From assembly GCA_944323075.1 (NCBI GenBank), contig CALURC010000008.1, forward strand, positions 186,001 through 250,000: 64,000 nt of DNA, given 5' to 3'. Below, piece after piece: positions 47,642 to 57,598 of this stretch (within the stretch, counting starts at the first letter, position 1; the number at the start of each line of letters is the position of its first letter). Both the position numbers and the translations under genes were made by a program. The notes beneath the pieces are model-generated. The model saw only the letters and a list, made by a program, of their open reading frames with translations, searched no databases and was not told where the DNA came from. Origin of the DNA: an uncultured Alistipes sp. (GTDB lineage: Bacteria; Bacteroidota; Bacteroidia; Bacteroidales; Rikenellaceae).

Positions 47642-50014
47642 ATGACTAAAAAAAAGATTATAGAAACGCTCCAGACTCCCCGTGCCGTGAGGTGGTTCTG
47701 GATCTTGATCATATCGCCGATCGCTCTGATTCTGATTCTGCTCTTTTTGATCCGGATCGGGGTATTCGGTAAGTTGCCCACTTTCGAGGAGCTCGAAAAC
47801 CCGAAAAGCAATCTGGCCACCGAAATCTATTCGCAGGACGGCGAGATGATTGGAAGCTTTTTCGTGCAGAACCGTTCCTATGTCGATTACGAGGAGCTCT
47901 CTCCGGCATTGATTGCCGCTTTGGTATCGACTGAAGATATGCGCTTCTACTCTCATTCCGGGATCGACTTCATCTCGTTGGCCCGTGTGGCGGTCAAGAC
48001 CATGGCGCTCGGAAACCGGAGTCAGGGTGGGGGAAGTACGATTACACAACAGTTGGCCAAGAACCTCTATCCGCGGGATACGTCGATTTATGATAACGCC
48101 ATTTCGAGAACTTCGAAGCTGGTGATCTCGAAGATGAAGGAGTGGATCACGGCTGTGATGCTCGAATACAACTACACGAAAGAGGAGATTCTGACGATGT
48201 ACCTCAATACGGTGGCATACGGAAGTAATGCTTACGGAATCAAGTCGGCCGCCCGGACCTTTTTCAATAAGTTGCCTTCGGAGTTGAACGTACAGGAGGC
48301 TGCGATGCTGGTTGGGGTGGTGAATGCCCCGACTCGATATAGTCCCCGAAGCAATCCGGACCGTGCCTTGATTCGGCGCAACACGGTAATTGACCGTATG
48401 AAGAACGGTGGTTACTTGACACGTCATCAGCGCGATTCGATTAAGGCATTGCCCATCGAGCTCGACTTCCAGCCCATTTCGCACAATGCCGGAACGGGAA
48501 CCTATTTCCGTGCGATGTTGCAGCAGGTGATGACGTCGGATCGGCCTTCACGGAAGAGCTTTGCTGCCGGAGTTGAGGGTGACTGGGAGTACGAAAAGGC
48601 TGTCGAACAGTGGGAGAACAATCCGCTGTACGGTTGGTGCGAGAAGAATACGAAGGCGAACGGTCAATCCTATGACCTCTATCGGGACGGTTTGAAGATC
48701 TACACGACGATTGATGCTTCGATGCAGCGCTATGCAGAGGAGGCTGTGTGGGAGCAGATGAGCGAAACGGTGCAGCCGAAGATGGATCAGACGATCAAGG
48801 CGCGCCGGTCGATCTTCACCAACATTACGGATGAAGAGGAGGAGGCCATCATGCGCCGTGCGATGCGCAATTCGGACCGGTATCGTTTTCTGAAAAAGGA
48901 GGGTGCGAGCGATCAGGAGATCGAAAAGGCGTTCAATACCCCGGTTAAGATGCGTGTCTTCGATTACGGTGGTGATAGGGATACGTTGATGACGCCAAAA
49001 GATTCGCTCTACTACTACAAGCGGTTTTTGCGGGCATCGTTTATGGCGCTCGATCCGTCTACGGGATATGTAAAGGCCTATGTAGGAGGAACTTCTTTCC
49101 GCTATTTCAAGTACGATATGGTGAAGCAGGGAAAGCGGCAGATCGGATCGACCATCAAACCGTTTGTCTATACCTTTGCTATTGAACAGCTCGGGCTGAC
49201 GCCTTGTACGCCGGTGCCGAATCTTCCGGTGACGATTGAGACCCCGAGCGGACCCTGGTCGCCGCGTGAAGCCAGCAAGGTAGTGTATGACGGAGCGCTG
49301 AATCCGTTGTGGTGGGGGTTGGCCCGCAGCCGTAACAACTATTCGGCATGGATCATGAAGCAGACGCGTCAGCCTGAAGCCGTTGCCGATTTGATTCACA
49401 AGTTCGGTATTGAAAGCTATATAGATCCAGTTTATCCGCTCTGTTTGGGAACATCGACTTTTTCATTGTTCGAACTTGTCGGGGCCTATGGGACTTTTGC
49501 CAATAGAGGGGTGCATATTGATCCTATCTTCGTTACCCGAATTGAAGATCGTCAGGGAAATGTTTTGGCTAACTTCGCAGCTCCGATGCAGGAAGCAATC
49601 TCCGAACAGACCGCTTTTACGATGCTCGACATGCTGCGGAGGGTAGTCAACGCCGGAACGGCAGGAAGTATCCGCAGATTGGGTATTAAGGAGGCGGATA
49701 TGGGAGGTAAGACCGGAACTTCGCAGAATAACTCCGATGCATGGTTTGTCGGGGTGCTGCCTAAGTTGGTCGGTGGTGCATGGGTCGGTGGCGAGGACCG
49801 GAGTATTCACCTCTCTTCGGGCGGTGAGGGAGCACGGATTGCCTTGCCGATTTTTGCGAAGTTTATGGAGCGTGTGTATGCCGATCCCAAACTCGGTATT
49901 ACGCAAAAGGATAAATTCCCGGTACCGGTCGGAGCGGTGTCGTATGATTGTGATGAAAGCGCTGAAGCTCCCGCAACTTCGACTACATTCCGTGAAGATG
50001 AGTTCTTTGATTAA
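47642..50014 (+). CDS. Class A penicillin-binding protein (PBP1A-like)
   Basis: 790 residues: a cytoplasmic tail, one membrane segment (about 20-42), a GT51 glycosyltransferase domain and a transpeptidase domain. The first has EDMRFYSHSGID and QGGGSTITQQLAKNLY. The second has the SxxK active site in GSTIKPFVYTFA, SRNN as SxN, and the KTG motif in GGKTGTSQNNSDAWFVG. It polymerises and cross-links peptidoglycan in the periplasm. A long charged insertion around 300-380 separates the domains. murA, asd and dapD in the window act in the same pathway. Confidence 0.95.
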   Translation: MTKKKIIETLQTPRAVRWFWILIISPIALILILLFLIRIGVFGKLPTFEELENPKSNLATEIYSQDGEMIGSFFVQNRSYVDYEELSPALIAALVSTEDMRFYSHSGIDFISLARVAVKTMALGNRSQGGGSTITQQLAKNLYPRDTSIYDNAISRTSKLVISKMKEWITAVMLEYNYTKEEILTMYLNTVAYGSNAYGIKSAARTFFNKLPSELNVQEAAMLVGVVNAPTRYSPRSNPDRALIRRNTVIDRMKNGGYLTRHQRDSIKALPIELDFQPISHNAGTGTYFRAMLQQVMTSDRPSRKSFAAGVEGDWEYEKAVEQWENNPLYGWCEKNTKANGQSYDLYRDGLKIYTTIDASMQRYAEEAVWEQMSETVQPKMDQTIKARRSIFTNITDEEEEAIMRRAMRNSDRYRFLKKEGASDQEIEKAFNTPVKMRVFDYGGDRDTLMTPKDSLYYYKRFLRASFMALDPSTGYVKAYVGGTSFRYFKYDMVKQGKRQIGSTIKPFVYTFAIEQLGLTPCTPVPNLPVTIETPSGPWSPREASKVVYDGALNPLWWGLARSRNNYSAWIMKQTRQPEAVADLIHKFGIESYIDPVYPLCLGTSTFSLFELVGAYGTFANRGVHIDPIFVTRIEDRQGNVLANFAAPMQEAISEQTAFTMLDMLRRVVNAGTAGSIRRLGIKEADMGGKTGTSQNNSDAWFVGVLPKLVGGAWVGGEDRSIHLSSGGEGARIALPIFAKFMERVYADPKLGITQKDKFPVPVGAVSYDCDESAEAPATSTTFREDEFFD

Positions 50015-50100
50015 TCGAAGAGTATACGTTTGATTCTATTGATAAATTAACAAAATAAATAAAAATTTAACAATTAGTAGGATTTTATTTCGGTGTGGTA

Positions 50101-50108
50101 TACTTTTG
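50101..50108 (+). promoter_or_regulatory. Candidate -7 element of asd
   Basis: TACTTTTG matches TAnnTTTG in the 171-base AT-rich gap, 78 bases before the asd ATG. A -33 TTTG was not seen. Confidence 0.4.
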
Positions 50109-50185
50109 CGCCCGAAACGGTGTGTAAACAAATGGGAATGAGATAGAGAGTCAAAAAAAATTAACATAAAAACTGAAAACCGATT

Positions 50186-51196
50186 ATGAAAGTTGCGATT
50201 GTAGGAGCAAGTGGTGCCGTAGGTCAGGAATTCCTGAAGGTACTTGAACAGAGAAATTTTCCGATTGACGAGTTGTTGTTGTTCGGATCATCACGGAGTG
50301 CGGGTCGGACGTATGTTTTCCGCGGGAAAGAGATCCCGGTTCGTTTGTTGGCCCATAACGATGATTTTAAGGGCGTAGACATTGCCTTCACTTCGGCCGG
50401 TGCCGGAACGTCGAAAGAGTTTGCAGAAACCATTACGAAGCATGGTGCTCTGATGATCGACAATTCGAGTGCTTTCCGGATGGATGAGGATGTGCCTTTG
50501 GTTGTTCCGGAAGTTAACCCGACGGATGCCATCAATCCGCCGCGCCGCATCATTGCCAATCCAAACTGTACGACGATTCAGATGGTCGTAGCCCTGAAAG
50601 CAATAGAGGGATTGTCTCACATTCGTCGAGTACATGTGTCGACCTATCAATCGGCCAGCGGTGCGGGTGCAGCTGCCATGGAAGAGCTCAAGGAGCAGAA
50701 TGCCCAACTGGTTCGCGGGGAGGAACCGACGGTCAACAAATTCGCTTTTCAGTTAGCCTATAACGTAATTCCTCAGGTTGATGTTTTTACCGATAATGGC
50801 TATACGAAAGAAGAGATGAAGATGTATAACGAAACGCGTAAAATCATGCATTCGGATGTTAAGGTGAGTGCGATGTGTGTTCGCGTTCCGGTTATGCGGG
50901 CTCACTCCGAGGCGGTATGGGTTGAGACGGAGCGTCCTATTTCTACCGAGGAAGCGCGTAAGGCATTTGCTTCAGCCGAAGGAGTTGTGCTGATGGACGA
51001 GCCGGAGAAGAAGGTCTATCCGATGCCTCTGCCGTTGGCGGGAGTCGATGCAGTTTATGTAGGTCGGATTCGTCAGGATCTTTCTGATCCGAACGGATTG
51101 ACGTTCTGGTGTGTGAGCGATCAGATCCGCAAGGGTGCCGCTCTCAACGCCGTGCAAATTGCCGAATATTTGGTTAAAAACGGTCATGTAGGATAA
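50186..51196 (+). CDS. asd: Aspartate-semialdehyde dehydrogenase
   Basis: 336 residues. NADP is held by GASGAVG at 7-13, and the catalytic Cys128 lies in [10 protein letters not shown]. It reduces aspartyl phosphate to the semialdehyde that leads to lysine, DAP, threonine and methionine. The enzyme has its own promoter and terminator, so it is a single-gene unit. dapD, later in the same branch to meso-DAP, is 3.3 kb downstream. Confidence 0.96.
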   Translation: MKVAIVGASGAVGQEFLKVLEQRNFPIDELLLFGSSRSAGRTYVFRGKEIPVRLLAHNDDFKGVDIAFTSAGAGTSKEFAETITKHGALMIDNSSAFRMDEDVPLVVPEVNPTDAINPPRRIIANPNCTTIQMVVALKAIEGLSHIRRVHVSTYQSASGAGAAAMEELKEQNAQLVRGEEPTVNKFAFQLAYNVIPQVDVFTDNGYTKEEMKMYNETRKIMHSDVKVSAMCVRVPVMRAHSEAVWVETERPISTEEARKAFASAEGVVLMDEPEKKVYPMPLPLAGVDAVYVGRIRQDLSDPNGLTFWCVSDQIRKGAALNAVQIAEYLVKNGHVG

Positions 51197-51221
51197 CCTG
51201 ACAGTTTAAAATAAAATATAG

Positions 51222-51262
51222 AAAAGCGGGATGAGTTTTAACCTCTCATCCCGCTTTTCATC
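51222..51262 (+). terminator. Terminator of asd
   Basis: AAAAGCGGGATGAG (51222-51235) pairs perfectly with CTCATCCCGCTTTT (51245-51258), a 14-base stem with a nine-base loop and T-run. Confidence 0.92.
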
Positions 51263-51287
51263 TGTGAAGTTATGAGTGGAACAGTTC

Positions 51288-51317
51288 TTGCGTAGGATAG
51301 CGGTAAAACCTACGCAA
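51288..51317 (+). promoter_or_regulatory. Hairpin at the ribosome-binding region of the decarboxylase gene
   Basis: TTGCGTAGG (51288-51296) and CCTACGCAA (51309-51317) form a perfect nine-base inverted repeat with a 12-base loop. It ends two bases before the ATG at 51320. There is no T-run, so it is not a terminator; it could hide the ribosome-binding site in the mRNA or be an operator in DNA. Confidence 0.6.
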
Positions 51318-51319
51318 AG

Positions 51320-52303
51320 ATGAGAAAAAAAATATTGGTTACGGGTGGAGCCGGATTTATCGGCAGTCACCTGTGCGAACGTCTGCTCGCTGAAGGAAAC
51401 GAGGTGATCGTGCTGGATAACTTTTGCACCAGCACTCGCCAGAATGTGGACCATTTGCTGCACAATCCGTTGTTCACGTTGTTGCGGCACGACATAACGT
51501 TTCCCTACTTCGAGGAGGTCGATTGTATCTATAATTTGGCGTGTCCGTCGGCTCCGGGCAGCTATCTGCGTGATCCGGTGATGACACTCAAAACTTTGCT
51601 GATCGGAACGATCAACATTTTGGAGTTGGCCAAGCGGATGCAAGCTCGAGTGATACAGGCTTCATCAGCCGAAGTGTATGGAAAGATGTGTCGTTATCCC
51701 GTAACGGAGGATTATCAAGGATGTGTTGATACGGTAGGTGAGGGAAGTTCGTATGCCGAAGGGAAAAGGGCTGCCGAAACGATTTGTACGGCCTATCGGA
51801 ATCAGTATGGCGTTGATGTGCGGATTGCCCGTCTGTTTCATATTTATGGGCCGGGCATGCCGTTGAACGACGGCCGGTTGCTTTCGGGATTTATTCGTAG
51901 TGCATTCGATAACGAGCCGTTGGTTATTCGGGGCAATGCGGCCCAGATGCGCAGTTTCCTCTATATCGATGATGCGATCGATGCCTTGATCCGGCTGATG
52001 GACTCCGGCGGGGATGTCGCAAAACCGGTCAACATCGGTAGTGTCGAGTCGATTCGGGTCGATGCTTTGGCCGAGGATGTGGTACATTTGACCGGCAGCC
52101 AGTCCAAAATCGTATGCCTCAATCTGCGCTCCGGTTCTGTGCCGTATATCATTCCTGAAATCGGTTATGCTCGTAACAGGCTCGGATGGGAACCGACGGT
52201 TTCCATCGAAGAGGGATTGATCCGGACGATCAAGGAGTTCGACCGCGTGCGGAAAGCGAATCAGAAGTCGTTTGCCGGACTGAGCTGGGTCGAAATCATG
52301 TGA
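51320..52303 (+). CDS. UDP-glucuronate decarboxylase-like NAD-dependent epimerase
   Basis: 327 residues, short-chain dehydrogenase of the extended type. NAD is bound at GGAGFIGSHLCERLL; the catalytic Tyr-Lys pair is in YAEGK, preceded by SSAEVYG. Segments DNFCTSTRQNVDHL, YNLACPSAPGSY and HIYGPGMPLNDGRLLSGFI match UXS enzymes, which convert UDP-glucuronate to UDP-xylose, better than simple 4-epimerases. UDP-xylose or a related sugar may feed a surface glycan, but no glycan cluster is adjacent. A nine-base hairpin precedes the start. It converges with the next gene, five bases between stops. Confidence 0.87.
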   Translation: MRKKILVTGGAGFIGSHLCERLLAEGNEVIVLDNFCTSTRQNVDHLLHNPLFTLLRHDITFPYFEEVDCIYNLACPSAPGSYLRDPVMTLKTLLIGTINILELAKRMQARVIQASSAEVYGKMCRYPVTEDYQGCVDTVGEGSSYAEGKRAAETICTAYRNQYGVDVRIARLFHIYGPGMPLNDGRLLSGFIRSAFDNEPLVIRGNAAQMRSFLYIDDAIDALIRLMDSGGDVAKPVNIGSVESIRVDALAEDVVHLTGSQSKIVCLNLRSGSVPYIIPEIGYARNRLGWEPTVSIEEGLIRTIKEFDRVRKANQKSFAGLSWVEIM

Positions 52304-52308
52304 TCTTT

Positions 52309-54378
52309 TTAGACGGTCGCGGGGTCGTCGTGGATCAGATGGTAAGGTGTTTCGGTGTTCTCGAACAGAAACGCAAGTTGATCGGTCTGCTCCTCGATCT
52401 TTTTCGAGAGAGGTTTTCCCATGCCGTGTCCGGCTGCGGAGTCGATTCGGATCAGGATCGGACGGTCTCCTTTTTGTGCGGCCTGAAGCGTAGCGGCAAA
52501 CTTGAAGGAGTGGGCCGGTACGACGCGGTCGTCGTGATCGGCGGTTGTAATCAGTGTAGCCGGATAGTCGTGACCTGGACGGATGTTGTGCAGTGGCGAA
52601 TAGGCATACAACCATGTGAACTCTTCGGGAAGTTCGCTGTTGCCGTATTCGACACACCATCCCCAGCCGACGGTGAAGTATTGGTAGCGCAGCATATCCA
52701 TAACGCCTACGGCAGGAAGAGCGACAGCGAAGAGGTCGGGACGCTGGGTCATACAGGCTCCGACCAGCAGGCCGCCGTTCGATCCGCCCGCTATGGCCAG
52801 TTTTCGGGGCGAGGTGTATCCGCTGTCGATCAGCTGTTGGGCAACGGCGATAAAGTCATCGAAAACGTTCTGTTTCCGGGATTTCATTCCGGCCCGGTGC
52901 CACTGCTCTCCGAACTCCCCTCCGCCCCGCAGATTGGCGACCACATATAGGCCGCCCTGTTCCATCCATGCGATGGCCATTGGGGAGAAGGTGGGGGTCA
53001 GGCTGATGTCGAATCCACCATATCCGTAGAGATAGGTCGGGCGATCTCCGTCGGGGCGGCTGCCCCGGTGCCGGACGACGAAAAACGGAATCGATGTTCC
53101 GTCTTTGCTTTGGGCCCGGTGCCGTTCGACTACAAAAGAGGCCGGATCGAACTGTTTCTCCGGAGAGCGGTACAGCGAAGATTTTCCGCTTCGGAGATCG
53201 TAACGGTAGATCGAAACCGGATCGATGAAGGAGGTGTAGGAGTAAAAAATATCGTCGTTGCCGTCGTTGTCGAACCCCGAAACGGTGCCGTTTCCCGGAA
53301 GGTCGACTTGGCTGGTACGATTTCCTGCATTATCAAGGCGGATGATTTCGCTGCAGGCGTCCTTGAGGTAGTGGGCAAAATAGGCTCCTCCGGCCGAAGT
53401 CACCTGAATCAACCGGTTGTCCGATTCGGGCAGCCACGGTTCAATCTGCGGGTTATTCTGTAAAATCGCCCGGACGACTTTCCCGTTCGGAGCCTGTTCG
53501 TTGGTCAGGAAGAGGGCCTCGCCCCGATCGGCACATACAAACGTATAGTCGTAGTCGAATCCCGAAAAGAGCAGGTGAAATTTCGTCTCATCTTCAATTC
53601 GTCGGTAGAGAACCTCACTGCCCGATGTCCCTTCTGACGCTATGATAAAAAGATGCTGTTCGTCGCGACTGACCGATGCCTGAAAATAGCGTTGCGGGTG
53701 TTCCGGGTCGTGATAGACGGTCTGGTCTTCGCTCTGTTCCGATCCTAAACGGTGGTAGAATATCTTCTGGGCGAGCGATTGTGCTTCATACTCTTTTCCC
53801 GTGTCCGGAGCATCGAATCCGCTGTAATAAAAACCCTCGCCGCACCATACGGCACACGAGAACTTTACCCAGTGGATGCGGTCAGCAAGCAGGTGTCCCG
53901 TAGCACACTCCATGATTCGTATTTCGGACCAGTCCGAACCGGAAACGGCGAGTGAGTAGGCCATATACTTTCCGTTTTTGGAGAAAGAGATGCCGGTGAG
54001 AGCAGCCGTTCCATCCGGAGAGAGGGTGTTCGGATCGAGAAAGATCCGGGCCTCTTCACCGTCGGGCTGGCAGTATAGGATACTTTGGTTGTGCCCGCCG
54101 TCGTTATAGAAAAAGAAGAGCCGGTCACCGTGCCGTTCGGGGATGCCGAACTGGGGCGAGTGCCACAATTCTGTCAGCCGCTGGCGGATCGCCGGACGAT
54201 ACGGAATAGCTGAAAGGTAGTTTTTACTCAATTTGTTTTGAGCCGCGATCCATTGTTGGGTTTCGTCGGAACGACCCTCTTCGAGCCAGCGGTATGGGTC
54301 GGCAACCTCTGTCCCAAAATAGTTGTCGATTGTTTCGCCCCGGCGGCTGAACGGATATTTGATTTTTGTTGATGTCAT
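52309..54378 (-). CDS. Prolyl oligopeptidase (S9A)
   Basis: 689 residues: an N-terminal segment, a seven-bladed propeller (about 70-400) and a C-terminal alpha/beta hydrolase. The catalytic Ser is in AIAGGSNGGLLVGA, the Asp in DHDDRVVPAHSFK and the His in AAGHGMGKP. It cuts short peptides after proline. No signal peptide is present, so it probably acts in the cytoplasm, unlike the periplasmic S46 enzyme. It is the one long minus-strand gene in the mostly plus-strand series right of the putative origin. Confidence 0.94.
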   Translation of the reverse strand: MTSTKIKYPFSRRGETIDNYFGTEVADPYRWLEEGRSDETQQWIAAQNKLSKNYLSAIPYRPAIRQRLTELWHSPQFGIPERHGDRLFFFYNDGGHNQSILYCQPDGEEARIFLDPNTLSPDGTAALTGISFSKNGKYMAYSLAVSGSDWSEIRIMECATGHLLADRIHWVKFSCAVWCGEGFYYSGFDAPDTGKEYEAQSLAQKIFYHRLGSEQSEDQTVYHDPEHPQRYFQASVSRDEQHLFIIASEGTSGSEVLYRRIEDETKFHLLFSGFDYDYTFVCADRGEALFLTNEQAPNGKVVRAILQNNPQIEPWLPESDNRLIQVTSAGGAYFAHYLKDACSEIIRLDNAGNRTSQVDLPGNGTVSGFDNDGNDDIFYSYTSFIDPVSIYRYDLRSGKSSLYRSPEKQFDPASFVVERHRAQSKDGTSIPFFVVRHRGSRPDGDRPTYLYGYGGFDISLTPTFSPMAIAWMEQGGLYVVANLRGGGEFGEQWHRAGMKSRKQNVFDDFIAVAQQLIDSGYTSPRKLAIAGGSNGGLLVGACMTQRPDLFAVALPAVGVMDMLRYQYFTVGWGWCVEYGNSELPEEFTWLYAYSPLHNIRPGHDYPATLITTADHDDRVVPAHSFKFAATLQAAQKGDRPILIRIDSAAGHGMGKPLSKKIEEQTDQLAFLFENTETPYHLIHDDPATV

Positions 54379-54469
54379 GGGTAAGCAAGTGTTGCAACGG
54401 AGAGAAATGTCAACCTTCTCTCCCGAAGCAAATGTAGGGATTGTTTCGCGGAAAACATGTAAAAATTCA

Positions 54470-54477
54470 TAACTTTG
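54470..54477 (+). promoter_or_regulatory. Candidate -7 element of dapD
   Basis: TAACTTTG matches TAnnTTTG, 29 bases before the dapD ATG. The -33 region is TTCG-like, a weak fit. Confidence 0.45.
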
Positions 54478-54505
54478 CGCATGTAGTATTAAAATAGGGT
54501 TAGAG

Positions 54506-55327
54506 ATGTATCAAGAGGTAAAGGAGATTATCGAACAGGCTTGGGAAAACCGGGATCTGTTGAAAGAGGAGCGGGTCAAACGGAGTATTCGGCAGGTGAT
54601 CGAATGGCTCGATAAAGGTAAAATTCGTACGGCAGAGCCACTCGCCGACGGAACATGGCAGGTGAATGAATGGGTGAAAAAAGCGGTGATTCTTTATTTC
54701 CCGATTCAGGAGCTCGAAGTTTCCGAAGCCGGGCCGATGGAGTTTTATGATAAACTGAGGCTGAAAACCGAATATAAGGACCTTGGAGTGCGGGTAGTGC
54801 CGCATGCTGCAGCTCGTTATGGGGCTTATTTGGCTCCAGGAGTGGTTATGATGCCCTCATATGTCAACATTGGAGCCTATGTCGGTGAGGGTACGATGAT
54901 CGACACCTGGGCTACGGTCGGTTCATGTGCCCAGATCGGAAAAGGGGTGCATCTGAGCGGCGGTGTCGGTATCGGTGGTGTTCTGGAACCGATTCAGGCA
55001 GCACCTGTGATTATCGAGGACCATTGCTTTATCGGCAGCCGATGTATTATAGTCGAAGGAGCTCACGTTTGTCAAGAGGCTGTGCTCGGGGCCAATGTAG
55101 TGCTTACAGGATCGACCAAAATTATTGACGTGACAGGTCCGGAACCCATCTACTATAAGGGATACGTGCCACCGCGTTCGGTCGTTATCCCCGGATCCTA
55201 TACAAGACAGTATCCGGCAGGAGAGTACCACGTTTCCTGTGCCTTGATTATCGGCCAGAGGAAAGAGTCTACTGATAGAAAAACAGCTTTGAATCAAGCT
55301 TTGAGGGATTTCGGGGTGTCGGTATAA
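54506..55327 (+). CDS. dapD: Tetrahydrodipicolinate N-succinyltransferase
   Basis: 273 residues. The C-terminal left-handed beta-helix shows hexapeptide repeats around VVMMPSYVNIGAYVGEGTMIDTWATVGSCAQIGKGVHLSGGVGIGGVLEP. DapD adds succinyl from succinyl-CoA in the lysine and meso-DAP pathway. Its presence says the organism uses the succinylase route. It is 37 bases before birA and transcribed with it. Confidence 0.96.
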   Translation: MYQEVKEIIEQAWENRDLLKEERVKRSIRQVIEWLDKGKIRTAEPLADGTWQVNEWVKKAVILYFPIQELEVSEAGPMEFYDKLRLKTEYKDLGVRVVPHAAARYGAYLAPGVVMMPSYVNIGAYVGEGTMIDTWATVGSCAQIGKGVHLSGGVGIGGVLEPIQAAPVIIEDHCFIGSRCIIVEGAHVCQEAVLGANVVLTGSTKIIDVTGPEPIYYKGYVPPRSVVIPGSYTRQYPAGEYHVSCALIIGQRKESTDRKTALNQALRDFGVSV

Positions 55328-55364
55328 AGCACACATATTGGGTATCTCAATCATTCGTGGGGGC

Positions 55365-56144
55365 ATGATGGATTTGAAACAACGGTTGGAACAGTTTGCT
55401 GCTGTTGCGGGTTTTGGTTTTCATTACTTCGGAGAGCTGACATCGACCAATGATGAGGCGAGGAAACCGTCATACGTGGCGGGTGATGTTATCTTGGCCG
55501 AACGGCAAAGTCAGGGTAGAGGCCAAAAAGGAAATCGCTGGAGTAGTAAAACAGGCGCAAATTTGACCTTTTCGGTCATTTTGTGTCCTGATTTCCTTCC
55601 GGCCGAACGTCAGTTCAGGTTGTTGCAATCCGTGGCTTTGGCCGTTGCCGATACGTTGGATGCATTCGGAGTTCCCGCACGAATCAAATGGCCCAACGAT
55701 ATTTATGCCGGAGACCGTAAGGCTGTCGGCATGTTGATCGAAAACGATCTGTCGAATGGATATATTGCCCGTTCGATTGCAGGGATTGGAATCAATGTGA
55801 ATCAGACCGAATTCGATCCTGCGTTACCGAATCCAACTTCTCTGGCTCTTGAACGGGGACAGTTTTTTGATAGAGGAGCTGTTTTCGAGACGTTTTATCA
55901 AAAAATGAGTTTTCGTTATGCGATGTTGGAACGGGGTGATGAACAACAACTCGCTAAAGATTATTTAGAGCGTCTGTACGGTCTTGATGAGCGCAAGTGC
56001 TATATCGATGGATGCACCGGAGAGCGCTTTGAGGGGGTGATTCGTCATGTGTTGCCTTCGGGAGAGTTGGAGGTGGAACATCTCGATGGATCGATACATC
56101 GCTATCTGTTTAAAGAGATCGAATATGTTATCGGAAGCAAGTAA
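55365..56144 (+). CDS. birA: Biotin-[acetyl-CoA-carboxylase] ligase, no DNA-binding domain
   Basis: 259 residues from the first of two ATGs (55365, 55368); an extension to 55338 is not conserved-looking. The biotinyl-AMP site is QGRGQKGNRWSS and the catalytic Lys is in RIKWPNDIY; a C-terminal SH3-like domain follows. It attaches biotin to carboxylase subunits. The winged-helix repressor domain of E. coli BirA is absent, so this is a monofunctional ligase. Confidence 0.93.
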   Translation: MMDLKQRLEQFAAVAGFGFHYFGELTSTNDEARKPSYVAGDVILAERQSQGRGQKGNRWSSKTGANLTFSVILCPDFLPAERQFRLLQSVALAVADTLDAFGVPARIKWPNDIYAGDRKAVGMLIENDLSNGYIARSIAGIGINVNQTEFDPALPNPTSLALERGQFFDRGAVFETFYQKMSFRYAMLERGDEQQLAKDYLERLYGLDERKCYIDGCTGERFEGVIRHVLPSGELEVEHLDGSIHRYLFKEIEYVIGSK

Positions 56145-56226
56145 TTGAATTTACTTCCAAAAAAACGATGTTCGATGTAACTTTTCCACTTTATTATACG
56201 TTGTACCGTCAAATACCGGTGTTTGC

Positions 56227-56715
56227 ATGACAGCCTCAGAATACGATAGATGCGTCGACCTGTATTCCGACAACTTATACCGGTTTGTCCTCAAATCCTT
56301 GCGGGATGAAGAACAGGCCAAGGATGTTGTTCAGGAGAGTTTTCTGAGATTGTGGGAGAATCGCGAGGCTGTAATCAGCGGAAAGGAGAAAGGTTATCTT
56401 TTTACGATAGCCTATCGATTGGTGGTAGATCAGATCCGTATGCGGCAGCGATACGTCGGCGGTGAGCAGGTATTGATAAATCGAGGAAGTTCGCAGAGAG
56501 GTGAATTCGACAACCTGTCTGAAACGATCGAACGTTATCTGGACCTTTTGCCTCCGATCCAAAAGTCATTGATTCTGCTGCGTGATTATGAAGGATACAG
56601 TTATCGGGAAATGGCTGAAATGACTGCATTGAGCGAATCTCAGGTGAAGGTCTATATTTTTCGGGCGCGGGTAACGTTGAAAAAGTATATTGGAGATATA
56701 AACGATATTTTGTGA
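56227..56715 (+). CDS. ECF-type RNA polymerase sigma factor
   Basis: 162 residues with region 2 (about 6-75, LYRFVLKSLRDEEQAKDVVQESFLRLWENRE) and region 4 (about 100-155, RDYEGYSYREMAEMTALSESQVKVYIFRARVTLKKY). It directs RNA polymerase to a regulon that cannot be read from sequence. The stop overlaps the next gene, a membrane protein that is probably its anti-sigma factor, by one base. Confidence 0.95.
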   Translation: MTASEYDRCVDLYSDNLYRFVLKSLRDEEQAKDVVQESFLRLWENREAVISGKEKGYLFTIAYRLVVDQIRMRQRYVGGEQVLINRGSSQRGEFDNLSETIERYLDLLPPIQKSLILLRDYEGYSYREMAEMTALSESQVKVYIFRARVTLKKYIGDINDIL

Positions 56716-57578
56716 TGTACGATTGGGATCATTACGAAGAGCTGGCTTTGGATTATATCGAGGGTAATCTTTCGGACGAACGGCGACGGACGTTCGAATC
56801 CTTTATGGAGAGCCATCCTGAAGTAGCTCAAGAGGTTCGTTCCTTAAAAGAGAGTATGCCGGTTTTGTCGGTCGATCGTGTGGAGTTTCCGGATAAAGAG
56901 AGATTGAAACGCGGTGTGAAGCGAAGTTTGCGCTGGCGTCAAGTGGGGTCTTTTGTAGGGGGTGCAGCAGCAGCTTCTGTTGTGGTTGGATTGTTCGGCC
57001 TGCTTGGGAGTCTTGGTAGGATCGACGATTCGATAGAGTATGGCGGGCAACAGTTGGCCGAGCAGATCGAGGTGATTTATCAGGAAACAGCAAAATCCGT
57101 AGCAGCAGAGACGGAAGTTGCCCAGGCCGATGATGTAAAACAAGATGTGGTTTCGGATGTTATCTCCGTACCGGAGAAGGTGGTTTCGACTGTCGATACA
57201 TATGTTGGAGCGGTGACGCCATTGACAACTTTGAATAAAAGAATTGAGGCACCAAAGGTCGATAAGAATCAAGAAGAACTGAATCCTGTGGTTTTGGAAC
57301 CGTTGTTTACGGATTCGTATGCGGTTCCTGATTTGATCGCTTCGAATAGAGATATCACTTTGGAACAAGTGGAGTTGCCGGAAGCAACGACCGATGAACT
57401 TCCCGGGTATGATGATTCGGATGAGGGTCTCACGGATGGGACTAAGGAAGCGATGCGTATTTTGGCTTCCCTGTTGGCTCCGCTCGATGATTTGTTGCCG
57501 ATAAAGAGATACAGTACGGAGAATGAACGTGGAATAGAGATTGCATCGTTTATCCGGATAGGAAATCGAGTCGAATAA
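56715..57578 (+). CDS. Putative membrane-bound anti-sigma factor
   Basis: 287 residues. The N-terminal 70 residues (YEELALDYIEGNLSDERRRTFESFMESHPEVAQEVRSL) resemble a sigma-binding anti-sigma domain, without the HCC zinc motif. One membrane segment follows (about 76-98, VGSFVGGAAAASVVVGLFGLLG), then a long acidic, low-complexity periplasmic part. Its ATG overlaps the sigma stop (TGATG), so stoichiometric production is likely. A GTG one codon upstream is also open. The pairing is inferred from position and layout, not from a known close homologue. Confidence 0.75.
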   Translation: MYDWDHYEELALDYIEGNLSDERRRTFESFMESHPEVAQEVRSLKESMPVLSVDRVEFPDKERLKRGVKRSLRWRQVGSFVGGAAAASVVVGLFGLLGSLGRIDDSIEYGGQQLAEQIEVIYQETAKSVAAETEVAQADDVKQDVVSDVISVPEKVVSTVDTYVGAVTPLTTLNKRIEAPKVDKNQEELNPVVLEPLFTDSYAVPDLIASNRDITLEQVELPEATTDELPGYDDSDEGLTDGTKEAMRILASLLAPLDDLLPIKRYSTENERGIEIASFIRIGNRVE

Positions 57579-57598
57579 TTTGAGGAAAACGGAGATTG

